Source: Anaspis maculata
Lineage: Eukaryota; Arthropoda; Insecta; Coleoptera; Scraptiidae
Length of the DNA: 64,000 nucleotides
Direction: 5' to 3'
Assembly: GCA_949128115.1 (NCBI GenBank)
Contig: OX421961.1
Span: 103,090,363-103,154,362, forward strand
Shown: positions 48,144 through 59,774 of the stretch, in pieces
Layout of the letters: the number at the start of each line of letters is the position of its first letter
Position numbering within the stretch: the stretch's first letter is position 1
Translations under genes and position numbers: made by a program
The notes under the pieces: generated by a model
The model's input: the letters and a program-made list of their open reading frames with translations, nothing else
The model's database searches: none
What the model was told of the DNA's origin: nothing

Positions 48144-50992
48144 CTAATCATTCATGAGGTCTCTTACTTTTCCAAAAAGCCTAGTTTTCTTGTTCCTCGT
48201 TCTATCATCTAAATCATCATCACTGCGGGATGGTCTCCAGATTTTGGGCCTCTTTTTCTGAAACGACGGTCTTTCGCTTTGCCAATTCCTCGGGGGTGGC
48301 CTAATGTCGGTGAGCTTGCGCTTCGGAACATGTCTCAAAGCAAACTGCCAGTCTCCAGTCACTTTCACGTCATTCAGGATCGAAACAACTTGATTCAGAG
48401 TCAAGCTCTTGCCAGATCCACATCCCCACTGTAGGTATTTGTCCAAAGGAAACTTAGCCATTTTAATTCCTTCCTTCTTGGCTTTCGCCAACGACAACGG
48501 CTCGTTGTTAGTCTGAAATATTTGAATTTTTTGTCAGTTCATTTTTTAACTGAAGTTATAATTTTCACTGCTACAATTGTGGTAACACAAGTCACACTCT
48601 GAATGTTAGTAGTGGCAATACGCAACAAGGTCCTTGCACTTTTTCTTATAGCTTCATTAACTGAGATTACGCCTACGACGGTAGTCAAACAGTATCATAG
48701 ACTAAGTGCTTCTCCAGAAATCTATTTTTTTTTTAGATTTTGAAAATTGAACTCGAAATATTCAGAAACTCAGGACGACAGGTAATCGGCAAACATCCTA
48801 TCCTCTCTTTTTTGTAACGTTATTCCGCGCTGGAACTATTTTGATCTACCCCAACCCAAGACAGAGTTGAATGCACTGTGTAGCAATTTCATAGCTGGAC
48901 GTCATGTCAGTTGAACGGTGACAGTTGCAAAATCAATAAATCCACAGTCCAGGGCAGTTTACTTGAAAGTTTATTTTAATGCTTGAAAAGTGTCAAAAAA
49001 ATGTTGAACAAAAACATTGGTTTGGTACTTTGGTTTGATTGGCATTTCCAAAATCCAAAAATAATTTTTTCAAATGTCAAAATTTGAATTTTTTTTGGAT
49101 TTCGGAAATGCCAATGGGCTCAAACCAAAGTACATCCTTGTAGCTTTCAAAGGAGACCAAAATGCTAAGAATCCGTCAATGAATAAACCCAGACGGATTG
49201 ATTTCGCAACGCTTATTTCACCAATATGACTCCGTCCTTAATGACATCCTGAATCAATGTTTAACCTTTTCGGGCCGGCTCTAGAATTACACGCTGTGCT
49301 GCCCAGCCGGCGCTGGACAGGCCTTGCGGGTTCATACGCTTCCCGGGCCAATTGCGAGAAAAAATGACGCGGGTTTGTACGTTTCCCGCACTCATCGTGG
49401 AAAAAAACATGTTACCTACCTATTTCAGATTATTCATTGAAAAATGCAAAAATGTAATAGATACTAATCATCAGAAACAACAACCAAAACAAGAACAACA
49501 TTAGGAAGCCTCGCGTATGAATCCGTCTCCCGGCCTTTGAGGCTGGAAGTGATTTGCGTATGGATCCATCTCCCAGACCGAAAAGGTTAAAGAATATAAT
49601 CAATGCAAGGACTCCATTATTAGACAATATGCAGTTTTATTCTGGAGGGAAAATTTAGTTTTAGGATGGAAAAACCAGTTCGGACCCAGGGGCCACTGCC
49701 CCCTCAACAGTTACCCCATTGGTATGGCATGACTGTACCTATAGATACAGTTCTTTGTCCTGCTTCAACTTATTCGGAGCGCTTAGAGCAGAAAGTAGAG
49801 CTGTTTGATTGTCATTGCCAGGCAACTTCTGCCCCAAGTAAGTTAAAGCAGGAGAAAGAAACAGACCTTATGTATCTACTGCTGGTCAATTAAAATCTCC
49901 CATTCAAAATGGTAACATGCATTTAAAACATAAACTCAATAACATTAAAATCACCTTATCAACAATACCACCAATGATATAAATAGCATCATGGTCATAC
50001 TCCAATAGTTCTTCTCTACAGTGTGGTGTGAGATAAACTAACTGCTCTTTGGGGAACAAGTCCAAGTAGCTACTTTCGGAGACATTTAAAGGAAACCATG
50101 GTTCATGCATCGGAGCAATGAACCCTTCCAAAGCTTTCATTAAAGTGGTGCCACTTTTTGCATTACAGTAATGCAAATCGAAAGGTTCTGCAAATAAATG
50201 GTTAATGAAGTAAAAACAAGATCTAGTTCTATTCAATTACCATCATGCATCCTGTTTTCAGCAAACAAGAACATGAGCTGCTTAGCACAATTACTATTCT
50301 CTTTTCTAGACATGTGCATATCATATCCACAATCGACAACCAACTTTTGACCATACTGCATGGCCTGCACCAGTCTGTTGTTGTACATCTGATTGATGGT
50401 GGAATCATAAAACCTCAAAAAGATAGAATTGTGTGACAAATCGTATGTAGATACAAATTCTTCATATGTTTCATTTTCGTTTTTCACAGGTTTGGTGTTT
50501 TCCCGCTCCAATCGTTTTGCTTCCTTTTTCGCCTTGAATTAAGATAGATTAATATTATAATTTTGAATGTTCCTCTGAATGTTCACAACAACTTACAGCT
50601 CGATTCTCTTTGGTTTTGCTGAGTTTGAACAAGAACTCCAAGTATTTCCTTCTGGCAGACAAAGACGGCAAATTCAACATTTCAGCCCAGTGCTTGTCTT
50701 TCAACACTTCTAATTCGGGAACGAGCTTTCCTTCTTGTCTCATAACTTCCACTTCGAGCATCAACACCTTCAGCCGATGCTCCACTTCTGGGTCGCCCTT
50801 CGTGATCGGTGACAAGTCTGCAGGCACTTGGGGGGCAGTGGTGCACAACATTCTGCATCTATCGACATTGTTGAGCGCATTTACAAAGTTCGTGTGCGTC
50901 AATTTATTACAATGAAGAGAATTTCTTGTCAAATTTGTTGGCAAGTTTTCTAATAACCTAACAAAGGTCGAACAGCGACGTAACTTTATCAT
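48144..50992 (-). CDS. TRMT10C: TRMT10C / MRPP1, mitochondrial tRNA methyltransferase and RNase P subunit
   Basis: SPOUT-family enzyme that, with an SDR partner, methylates N1 of purine 9 in mitochondrial tRNAs and supports tRNA 5' cleavage by RNase P (fly homologue roswell). Exons: 50992-50597, 50532-50241, 50187-49955 and 48512-48144; phases agree and give 429 aa (human 403). The N-terminus is basic without early acidic residues (MIKLRRCSTFVRLL), fitting a mitochondrial presequence. The catalytic region has FDLHYCNAKSG, DLFPKEQLVYLTP, then IIGGIVDK at 300-307, LSLAKAKKEG and LPLDKYLQW-like FPLDKYLQWG, and VPKRK near the end, all characteristic of MRPP1. The C-terminal 45 residues are basic and poorly conserved. 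Minus-strand ATTAAA at 48126-48121 is a likely poly(A) signal. Faces AKAP10 divergently. Confidence 0.95.
49023..49133. repeat. 111-bp hairpin
   Basis: GGTACTTTGGTTTGATTGGC at 49023 mirrors the right side (GCCAATGGGCTCAAACCAAAGTAC) and ATTTCCAAAATCCAAAAA mirrors TTTTTTGGATTTCGGAAAT; loop about 20 nt. Confidence 0.85.
49265..49586. mobile_element. TTAA-flanked piggyBac-like MITE
   Basis: TTAA at 49261-49264 and 49587-49590 flank ends CCTTTTCGGGCCGG and CAGACCGAAAAGG. TTAA target duplications and CCTTT-type ends are typical of the piggyBac superfamily. Inside are direct similarities around CGTATGAATCCGTCTCCCGG and CGTATGGATCCATCTCCCAG. No transposase. Confidence 0.8.
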
Positions 50993-51162
50993 TTTGGAGT
51001 ACTACGCGTTCACTTTTTCGTAACAAATTTCATAATTTCGCTTGTTAGTAGAGATCTTGGAGATGAACTTAGAATTCACGACTCAGACTCACGTTTCGTA
51101 CTTTTCAAACTGCACATAACATAACCTAGCTTTTCACCAGAGTTTGTTTCGGCGTTTTTCAC

Positions 51163-51189
51163 GCACGCCACTGGAAAGTTACTAGATTT
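51163..51189. repeat. 27-bp sequence repeated at 55979-56005
   Basis: GCACGCCACTGGAAAGT followed by T/A and ACTAGATTT occurs upstream of TRMT10C here and upstream of AKAP10 at 55979, 26/27 identical. ACGCCACTG is also a typical hAT end. Confidence 0.7.
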
Positions 51190-51244
51190 GACATTGCGAC
51201 GTTTAAGCGAAAGCCCGTTCGTGCGAAAGTAATCCACGTTTCCC

Positions 51245-53050
51245 ACGTTTTCACAACGTCACGGAGTTATTTTATTTCTTGCTTGAGATGTTGCATGTTG
51301 CATGTCAAAGCTTGATGTGTTGAAACGTGCTATAACACAGAAAAAATCAGGCTACGGTCAGAATAAAGATTTGAGTTGGTACTTCATCCATTCCAAGGCA
51401 TGGAAATAAACTTCTGGACAAGTTGTCGGTATCGGAAAAATGGTCCGACTTTGGAGGTTAATATCTCTCGATTGCCGATTGCGATTTTTATTTTGTTTGT
51501 TGCGTTAACTAGCCTAATATTTCCGTAACCCATCCTATAATAGTGAATGTTGAGAAACTCCATGTAAATTTTCCACAGGGTGGTACGTAAAATGGTGCAA
51601 AATTGCAACGACTTCATCGTACCCTCATTTTTCAAAAATATATTTTTTTAATTTTCTAATACAAAAATTATGAAGTGTATTGTCTTATCTCGAAACGGTT
51701 TTGGAATTTCCCGGATTACGAAACTCGGGCATAGCACAAGCACAAAAAGTATAACGTCCAGGGGGGCTTTAATTCACTCGGACACTGAGGTTTCACATCG
51801 TTACCATGTCCAGGGGCTTAAATCTAGATATAGAACATGTTCCATTATCTAAAACTCTGGTGAAATTCTGACAAAATTCAACGAACGAAATACAGGCAGG
51901 GACAACCAATTAAAAAAAGTGCCCCCTGCTTGGCCCCACACCAAATATATTCGGGTTGTGTTGAGAGTGAAATTGTCCTGGACTGTTGTACGAACAATCT
52001 TGCTCAATGTCAACATCCATCCATCAAAAGTGACTTAATCTCGCGTGCCAACAAGGCAAATCTGTAACATTCAAAATATAAATTTATATCTCCGATGTTA
52101 GACTTCCGATCCGGATAATTTCAAAACCGTTTCGAGGTAAGACACCACACTTCATAATTTTTGTATTAAAATACATAAAAATATAAAATATTCTTTTCGA
52201 CAAATGCGGGGGTACGATGAAGTCGGTACAATTTTGTAGCATTTTACGTATCACCCTGTAGAAATTTTACATAAAGTTTCTCATCAACATCCACTTTTGC
52301 AGGATATAGGTCACGGAAGCATTAGGCTAATTTACACAATAAACAAAACGGAAGTCGCATCCGGCAATCGGAAGTTATTAGTCTTCAAAGTCGAACCATT
52401 TTTCCGATACCGACAACTTCATTTTCCAGCAGTTTAGTTATCGCTATCAAACAAAATGGAAAAAACTGGAATCGGAGCCGTATTTTAGTCATGACAACAT
52501 TTTCCTTTGAGACATTGCGAGCTTTTGAAATTAAATTTCTTCATGATGCACGTTTTGGAACAAAACTACGGTGTGACTCTGTAACATCGATAGAAACTTC
52601 CGGTGTATGAAATTCTTCTATAAAATAGCTCAATTGAACAATCTATGTCAAAATTGTGATTATAGGTGATTTCAACCACAATATGGGAATGGAGCTAAAA
52701 AATGACAAATTCATAGGTCGAAACTTAGCGTTTTTTCACGAAATTTATTCCGCAATATCGGAAGAAATGATGTCATGACTAAAATTCGGCTCCGATTCCA
52801 GTTTTTTCTATTTTGTTCGATATAAAAAACTATTTTCATGCCTTGAAATGAATGAAGTACCAAATCAAAGCTACATTCTGACCAGAGACTAATTTTTTCT
52901 GTGAAATAGAACGTTTCATCACATCATCAAGCTTCGACATGCAACATCTGAAGGAATAAAATCACTCTGTGACTTTCTGGAAACGGAAAAAAGTTTCAGC
53001 AAATGATATTTGTGTGTGAAATAGTCCAAAGCAACTGTCTAAGTCAAAAT
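51245..53050. repeat. Fold-back with a palindrome inserted in it
   Basis: Outer arms 51245-51410 and 52850-53010 are inverted copies (CACGGAGT.ATTTT.TTTCTTG, AAGCTTGATG, AAACGT). Inside, 51415-51730 and 52110-52435 form a second pair (GTTGTCGGTATCGGAAAAAT against ATTTTTCCGATACCGACAAC), and 52440-52840 a third (GGAATCGGAGCCG.ATTTTAGTCATGAC against its mirror). Confidence 0.8.
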
Positions 53051-54372
53051 CATAAACTGCTGGACAACGAAGTTGTCGGTATCGGAGAAATGGTTCAATT
53101 TTGAAGACCAATAACTTCTGATTGCCGGATGCGATTTCCATTTTGTCTGTTGTGTTAATTAGCCTGATGTTTCCGTAACCTATCCTGTGGAGGAGAATGT
53201 TGAAAAATTTCATTCAATATTTCTACAGGGTGATACGTAAAATGCTGCAAAATTGCACCGAGTTCATCGTGCCCCCATTTGTCAAAAAAATTTTGTTTAT
53301 GTATTCTAATACAAAAATCATAAAGTGTGGTGTATTATCTCGGAACTGTTTTGAATTTGCCCAGATTGGAAGTCTAACATTGAAGATATAAATTTTTATG
53401 TTGAATGTTACAGATTTGCCTTGTTATTGGCACGCGAGATTAGGTCACTTTTAAAGAATGGATGTTGACATTGAGTAAGATTCTCGGTAATATTGTTCGT
53501 AGAGTACTCGGAATACCAGAGGGACCTGTGGGCGGAGCCTAACTGCGCGAACTGAGTTCATCTAGTGGTGCACCTAGATTTGCAGTGGAATTTTAGGTTC
53601 GCCTGTGATCTGGTAATGGTCCACCACTCCAGCTGACGGTGTTGCTTCCCCTATTTCAACACACGGACTCGTCCAAAACGATTTTTGTTTTTCTGTTCAG
53701 CCCCGCCCACAGGTCCCTGTGGTGTGCCGTCAACTCTACAACAGTCCAGGACAATTTTATTCTCAACACAACCCGAATATTTGGTGTGGGGCCAAGCAGG
53801 GAGCACTTTTTCAAGTGGTTGTCACTGCCTGTTTTTCGTACGTTGAATTTTGTCAGAATTTCATCAGAATTTTAGATGTGAAACATGTTCTGTTTGCAAG
53901 TGCAAGCCTCTGAACATGGTAACGATGTAAAACTCCAGTTTCCAAGTGAAGTTAAGCCCCCCTGGACGTTATACCTTTTGTGCTTGTGCTATATGTCTGA
54001 GTTTTGTAAATCTGCAGCATTCAACATAAGAATTTATATCTTCAATGTTTGACTTCCAATCTGGGTAAATCCAAAACAGTTTCGAGACAAGACACCACAC
54101 TTTATGATTTTTGTATTAGAATGTTGAAAAAATATTTTTTTGGAAAATGGGGGTACGATGAAATCAATGCAATTTTGCGCCATTTTACGTATCACCCTGT
54201 AGAAAATTTACATGAAGTTTCTCAACATTTACTATTATAAGATAAGCTACAGAAAGATAAGGCTAGTTGACGCAACAAACAAAATGGAAATCGCAATCGG
54301 CAATCGGGAGATGTTGGCCTTCAAAGTCGAACCATTTCCCGATACCGACAACTTCGTGGTCCAGCAGTTTAG
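53051..54372. repeat. 1.3-kb palindrome, sister of 51415-52435
   Basis: Left arm 53060-53400 (GTTGTCGGTATCGGAGAAAT) is the same sequence as 51415-51730; right arm 54050-54372 is its inverse. The interior 53735-53870 is inverted relative to 51860-51985 of the first palindrome, so the two are copies of one family. It interrupts the left arm of the giant inverted repeat around AKAP10. Confidence 0.8.
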
Positions 54373-54940
54373 TTATAAATACATTGGACAATGATGGAAC
54401 CGAGGATGGAACTAGAATTACGAAATATCAATTTTGAGGGTGAAAAAAATCATGTTTTTTTTTCTGATAAAATCGGTTAAACGTCTCTATCAAAATTTCA
54501 TACTTATTTTCTGAATCAGGATGTGCGATTTGGTCAGAAGTAATACCAAACATATCAAAAAAGGTGTTAGTCACGGTTTACCATAGGACTTTGTGAAAAA
54601 TCGCACCTCGGCCCCTTCGCAGCCGTCTGGTACGCCACTGGTGCATGACACATTTTTAAAACTTATTGCGTTGTGTTCGAGGTTGTGTTCCTCGACCTTG
54701 AAAATATATACTCCAGCAAAAAAAAACATGAAAAAGGCAACTATTTCAAAATGGGTAATTTTTTGGACCTTCGACCTCTTAGGAAGCACGCCATCAGTCG
54801 CGGGTCCCATCCGGGCACCACTTCTTACAAATTACCTGTAGGTACCTATACTATACCTACTCACGTGCAAAAGCGTTTTGCATCGGAATGAAATGCAAGG
54901 TTGGTTCCCCTAACGTTCGTACTTATATGTGAATATTGAT
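54373..54940. repeat. Left arm (inner part) of giant inverted repeat around AKAP10
   Basis: Inverted copy of 63290-63800, e.g. CAATGATGGAAC, CAGGATGTGCGATTTG, AGGACTTTGTGAAAAATCGC, CGTTTTGCATCGGAATGAAA. The innermost 20 bp (CCCCTAACGTTCGTACTTAT) pairs with 62118-62135 across an insertion. The outer part of this arm is 52870-53050. Confidence 0.85.
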
Positions 54941-55156
54941 ATTGCGAGTTACTTACGTCTTTGCTTGCTTCACTTACGGGGACTGTTTTTCTTCGAAAAA
55001 AATATAGCTGGGATCCTTATAAGTGAAGTGGACGATTTGAACCATGGCAGTGAAATGTATTAATGATTTGAACCATAACACTCATAACAGTGAAATGATA
55101 CCGACAACAACAGAAAATCGTCTTGGAATATAAATAGTTACTGGGAACGCACTATA

Positions 55157-55506
55157 GGTCGCGGGAACAAAAATGACGTGCTTAAGATGGGTATATGGTA
55201 CGATGTTATTTTCACTAGTACGTACTTGTTGATACAATTTTCTTCAGTTGTAAAGTTGTAATAAATATATAGATAATTTATTGAACAATTATCGCTTTAT
55301 ATCATAAAAATGAATGTGCTAAACTCAAGATTTAACTGAGTAATGTCAAAAACAAGCGAATCTCTACAGCGGTACTTTGACATCCCCTAAGGCGCAAACG
55401 CGGACAAGAAGCTGGCAAGAGACGCTTCGTTCTCGGCTTCGTTGTGCCGGCGTGCCTGCAACGTTGCCATAGCGGGTGCCAGGGTGACGGTTATATTCCC
55501 GCGACC
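55157..55506. mobile_element. TA-flanked MITE, copy 2
   Basis: Ends GGTCGCGGGAACA and TTCCCGCGACC with flanking TA; close to copy 1 at 21043-21394 along its full length and inverted relative to copy 3. Confidence 0.9.
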
Positions 55507-56148
55507 TATACTTTGAAACCGACTATAGAAAAAGCCAATGAGGGGATTTTTTGGGACTTTGGATATGTTATAGAGGATGAAATTCTGCGTCGATATCAAT
55601 AATAAAATTTCATGAATTAATTTTTTTGACCCTAGAAACTATCTTTGCCGCGCTACTAGCACAAAGCACACCGAAGCACACCATGCTTGCGTCTGCCGAG
55701 CCTTGCCGAGCGGTGTAGCGTAGCCGTGCGCGTGATCCCTGGCCGTGCGTAGCGGTCACCCAGTGGAACATCAGTGGGTGCTTTCCACCTAGACGGTACA
55801 AATACCACCAGACGGCACATGGTCCATGGTGTGGCACAAAATTTTAGGTGATCCAATGAACGGCGCAGAACCGAGTAGGAACACGTAGATGGAAAGCACC
55901 GTTTGGCACCCGCACATGCGTAAATGGCAGGTGTACCGAACTTGGGGCTAGGTGGAAAGCACGCAATGGAACCCACGAGCACGCCACTGGAAAGTAACTA
56001 GATTTTGTGGCATTTGGGGAATTTTCAGCGCGACCTCTAACGGTGGGAGTGGCACTGGTGACAGCATCAGCATGTCATGTGTCAAATTTGACATGTAAAT
56101 AGATCAAACTTCAAAACAACACATTAAAATAATGTGATAATAACTAAA
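55507..56148. other. AKAP10 upstream region with GC-rich inverted repeat
   Basis: 55660-55990 is unusually GC-rich for the window. GTGCTTTCCACCTAG (55779) is mirrored by CTAGGTGGAAAGCAC (55948), so it is another fold-back; its minus-strand open frames are not recognisable proteins. The promoter of AKAP10 must lie in 56000-56148. Confidence 0.6.
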
Positions 56149-57798
56149 ATGCTACAATTCTGGAAGAAACCAAGTACGATTCTTATATCTTTGAGTGCCG
56201 AAGTGAGTTTTAAACCAACTGTCATTTTGTAGGTCACAACGGGAATGAAAATAATAACTGTTCGACCCAGAAAAATGAGGATACCACTGCTGCTTCCAAC
56301 AAAAGGGACAGTATTCTGTCGGAGCCCTGTAATGAAATCCCTGGTATTTAATGCTGCAAACTAAAACGGATTGCTTGAATAAAAGCTTGTCATTTTAGGT
56401 GAATCTGACAAAGGTTGTTCAAGGTTGTCGAAAACTCTGCAAGATATACTATTAGATAAGAAAGCTTTGGAGCACTTTATGCAGTACATGGACTCAAGAA
56501 ACGCTGCTTCCTGCGTCCTGTGCTGGTTGGACATTGAATCGTACAAGCATGATATTCTTCAGTATAATTTAGAACTCAGAGATTCTTCAAATTGTAGGGT
56601 TCAGATAGAGATTGACAATAACGATGCTCAAAATTTGTTGGAAGTCAAACGATTTTGTGATATCAATCAAAATGGTGAAATTTGCAATGTTGATACAATT
56701 AGACAACATATCATAAGTAATGCAGTTACAATATTTAAAAAGTATATTATGCAACAAGCTCCCTGCAGTATAGACTGTGCTAATTTTTTAAGGAACAATG
56801 TTCTGGAAAGTTTAAGCTTGCCAGAAAACGCACTAAAGGGCGATTGTTTCAATCAAGTGCAAGATTATGTTTATAGAATTATGGAGACATTTTTTGAGAC
56901 CTTCATGGGCAGCAGCTTTTACTGTAAGTACCAAATTGACGTTCTAACTAGTGGGAACGTCGTTTTGGAAGATGTGCTCCAGAGTGAGACTGCCCTTTTC
57001 TATTTCATGGAATTCCTAGAGCAAAAGAACTCAAGAAATCTGCTAGATTTCTGGATTGCTGCCACAAACCTGCAGCAACAGTTATATGATCAAAAGGATT
57101 TTCTTGATCCTATCGAAGCACAAAGTGACGCGGTCGTTCTGTACGACAAATACTTCTCTCTACAAGCCCATAGCCCGTTAGGTCTAGGTGACGAAGTCCG
57201 ATTTATGGTAGAGCAAAACATTTGCGGTGAACATGGTTTGAACATCGATTGTTTTGCTTTGCCTTTGAAAATTGTGGAGCAAAACTTAGAAAAGAATCAC
57301 CTAAAATCGTTCTTGGACTCGCATCTATTCTATAAATACCTATCGGAACTGATAAGCAGCGTCCAAACCAACGATTGTCTAATGAACATCGCGAACGAAA
57401 AAAAATCCACGTCTTCTTGCAGTAGCGAAAAAAGCTACAACACAAACGTTTCCTTCTTGGCATTGGACATAACCGATAATTATGCCAAGAAAGGCAACAA
57501 AGCGAAATCCGGCGCCAGCATGACCATAGACACTAAAGACCTGTGCGACCCTGACTCTCTGTGGAAACGAAAACACAGTCATTCGCTCTCTTGTGGCAGA
57601 ATCACTCCGATGGGCAGGTTTGAAACAGATTTGGAACCAGAACCGGACAAGAAAGAGTTCAACTTCAAAAGCGTAGTAAAGAGTTTCGTTCAAGAAGATA
57701 AAAAAAAGGAAGAAATGGCCTGGCAAGTCGCGGAGATGATAGTGAGGGAAGTAACGAACATGACGCTGAACCATAACAAATTAGATGAGTTGTGTTGA
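56149..57798 (+). CDS. AKAP10: AKAP10 (D-AKAP2), dual-RGS A-kinase anchoring protein
   Basis: Scaffold that tethers PKA and binds Rab GTPases on endosomes and mitochondria. Exons: 56149-56173, 56233-56343 and 56399-57798, with introns of 59 and 55 nt; phases agree (PS/HNG and PG/ESD) and give 511 aa, shorter than human (662) mainly in the N-terminus and in the loop of the first RGS domain. Visible: SKTLQDIL starting RGS 1 (about 67-224, ending YCKYQIDVLTSGNVVLEDVL), RGS 2 (about 234-361, with ALFYFMEFLEQKN and YDKYFSLQAHSPLG), the linker DPDSLWKR..GRITPMGRFE..LEPEPD, and the amphipathic PKA-anchoring helix EEMAWQVAEMIVREVTNM (about 483-500). The usual C-terminal PDZ ligand is not obvious (ends DELC). 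The first exon is only 25 coding bases, assigned by donor phase. Start MLQFWKKPS is the most likely; little else is available upstream. Confidence 0.95.
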
Positions 57799-58057
57799 TG
57801 AATTTATATTTTGTGTATGTAGTAGGTACTATTTTCGACTATTAATATTAAATATTAAAGTATTGTACAGTTCTGATGTGATATATTTTGTAAAAACTAA
57901 AGGGAGAAAATGTGTATAATTTTATGTAAAATGTGATACCTTTTACCATTATTTTGTAATGTACCTAGTGATAAACAAGATATATTATGAAATTATATTA
58001 TTAAAAGTGATTATTTGTATGCAAAACAGTAAAAGCAAGTAGAACAGTAATCAGGCC

Positions 58058-58063
58058 AATAAA
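58058..58063 (+). terminator. Probable AKAP10 poly(A) signal
   Basis: AATAAA about 260 nt after the AKAP10 stop in an AT-rich 3' region; it is the first canonical hexamer in that orientation. Confidence 0.6.
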
Positions 58064-58374
58064 CTATTTTTATGCTAGAAATGTTCTTTCTCTCGCTGTT
58101 GTGTGAGCTGGCTGAAGCTTGCCTATTCTGAATAACGGGCAAAACCATAGACGGCAAAACAGTCCAAAACCACCTATGCAGTGACATACAGCGAGCGGTC
58201 TTTCGAGAAACCGACTAATAATGTTAAGCAAATCTGATGGGATGGCGCTATAAGAAAATAAATTCTCGAGCAGTCGCGTTGAGGCCGTTTTTCTTGTGCT
58301 GTGATAATTTCTACCAGAGTGTTATAACATTCAAAGACGATTTCATATATAATCACCTTTACTATTAGAAATTA

Positions 58375-58580
58375 ATAATAATAAATGTTTTTCTCCTTCT
58401 CGCTTTATCAGCGCCATAGGAGTTTTTGCGCCTTTTATTGATAACTGTGGATTATTACATGAGAATTACAATATACGCAAATTTTTGAACAAACACAAAA
58501 CATCCATGACTTACCGGGATTCGAACCCACGCCATCCGCACCACAGACGGCAGACGACCGACTGTGCTACGGGGCCGTCC
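58375..58580 (-). mobile_element. tRNA-derived SINE with perfect 14-bp target duplication
   Basis: On the minus strand the head reads GGACGGCCCCGTAGCACAGT with A-box, then B-box GGTTCGAATCC; the tail is at the left (TTATTATTATT). ACTATTAGAAATTA flanks both sides perfectly (58361-58374 and 58581-58594). The head resembles the SINE at 34815, so they are one family. It could be mistaken for a tRNA gene, but the acceptor stem does not close. Confidence 0.9.
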
Positions 58581-58808
58581 ACTATTAGAAATTAGAATAA
58601 GTAGTTGTTAGATAGGACTTACCTATTCATATCTACCTACTCGTTCTGGTTTTTAGTTTTACACTACAATAACCTTGACTAGTCTTTTTCCGAAAAGACA
58701 AGCTCCTTATTGGCCATGCCACCTTATACATGGGTACCTACTCGATCGGACACGCATCTTGTATGTAGAACCTCTATTCGACAAAACTCCAGCTTCTTCC
58801 AAAAAGGC

Positions 58809-59269
58809 CTAGAAGAGGTTCTTGCTCGTTCCATTGTCGTTCCGGTACATTTTCAAGAGAGCTCTAGAAAAGTCCACCGACTTCGGGTAGGTAAATTTTT
58901 GGCCAAGCACGGCTCCTCCGCCAATGGCCAATGTGTCTTATTCGCACGTCATCGTGATCTCCAGCAAGTTTCGTTCGTGTCTCGTGCGAGTCGTTTCAGT
59001 TTTCATCTACTTTACTTTAGGGTCTCCATCGGGTACACAGTACACACGACGTTTTTCCCCTTGACATCTGTGCTCTTCACCACGGTGTCGGTGTACGGTC
59101 CCTTCTCACGACGGATGAAGTTTCGGAGATCTTTTTTTGCGTTGGGGATTGCCTAGGTCACTCGCTTGAAATCCTTTGGAGTTGGCCGGAGTCGTCATAC
59201 CGTGTTTTCATCCGGTCGATCGCAATACGGATCCGTCGTCGTACTATTTCGTGTAAGAACATTGCCCAT
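58809..59269 (-). pseudogene. Broken coding sequence, unassigned
   Basis: Minus strand: from the ATG at 59269 the frame reads MGNVLTRNSTTTDPYCDRP, hits a TGA and a TAG, and continues in the same frame AIPNAKKDLRNFIRREKGPY then VVCTVYPMETLK to a TAA at 59012. Further on, another frame (58937-58809) reads DTLAIGGGAVLGQKFTYPK and SVDFSRALLKMY. The peptides look like real protein sequence, with stops and at least one frameshift between. I do not recognise the family, and it may derive from a transposon or a host gene. Confidence 0.4.
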
Positions 59270-59541
59270 TCGTAGCCTTAAGTCATCGATAGGATACGAT
59301 ATACCTACTCCAATATAATTTTTGGGTCATCCTTCATCCTCCGGTCTATAGGTACCAAATTGCAAGTCACAAGAAAGACGAAGTTCACGGGCAAAAATCA
59401 CTCGTGAATGGCATCCCGATACACCATTAAGAAGTTAAGAACAGCTCTAGCAGGTGTATGCGACGATCCCAGTCTTGATATTCATCGACGATACCTGACC
59501 TTTGACAGGTGTTTTTCCATCTTCCTCCTAGCCTAGGTGCT

Positions 59542-59649
59542 ATTCTGACTTTTAAACTCAGGATTCTGACTTTAATCTCAGAATTCTGACTTTCAAACTC
59601 AGAATTCCGACTTTAAACTCAGAATTTTAACTTTAATCTCAGAATTCCA
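59542..59649. repeat. Short tandem repeat, about five units of 21-22 bp
   Basis: Units of the form TTCTGACTTTAAACTCAGAA with small changes (CTTTAATCTC, CTTTCAAACTC). Local minisatellite with no coding sense. Confidence 0.85.
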
Positions 59650-59774
59650 AGTTTTTTTTTCAGAAATCATGAAAAAAACTGGTGTCTGCTCTGCGCCTTC
59701 AAACTCCAGTTGGAATAATGAAACCATAGACAATGGAACTGAATAAAATTAAACAACAGAATTTCTTACTTAGG

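Larger units (their letters stand above)
48513..49954 (-). other. TRMT10C intron 3 with repeats
   Basis: Bounded by GTGATT donor and TTTCAG acceptor. Contains a hairpin (49023-49133), the dispersed repeat copy 49141-49245 and a TTAA-flanked MITE (49265-49586). The plus-strand open frame at 49666-49893 shows no recognisable protein and is probably chance. Confidence 0.8.

Noticed and set aside
49666..49893. 75-codon plus-strand open frame starting with ATG
   Set aside because: Inside a TRMT10C intron beside repeats, no recognisable protein, composition not convincing.
51384..54394. Several 60-80-codon open frames with a similar peptide (..YYRMGYGNIRLVNATNKIKIAIGN..)
   Set aside because: They fall in the arms of the palindromes 51415-52435 and 53051-54372 and are similar only because the DNA is repeated; no start, length or known domain supports a gene.
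58500..58580. Possible tRNA gene on the minus strand (B-box GGTTCGAATCC)
   Set aside because: No acceptor stem closes, a SINE body and a perfect 14-bp target duplication flank it, so it is a SINE head.
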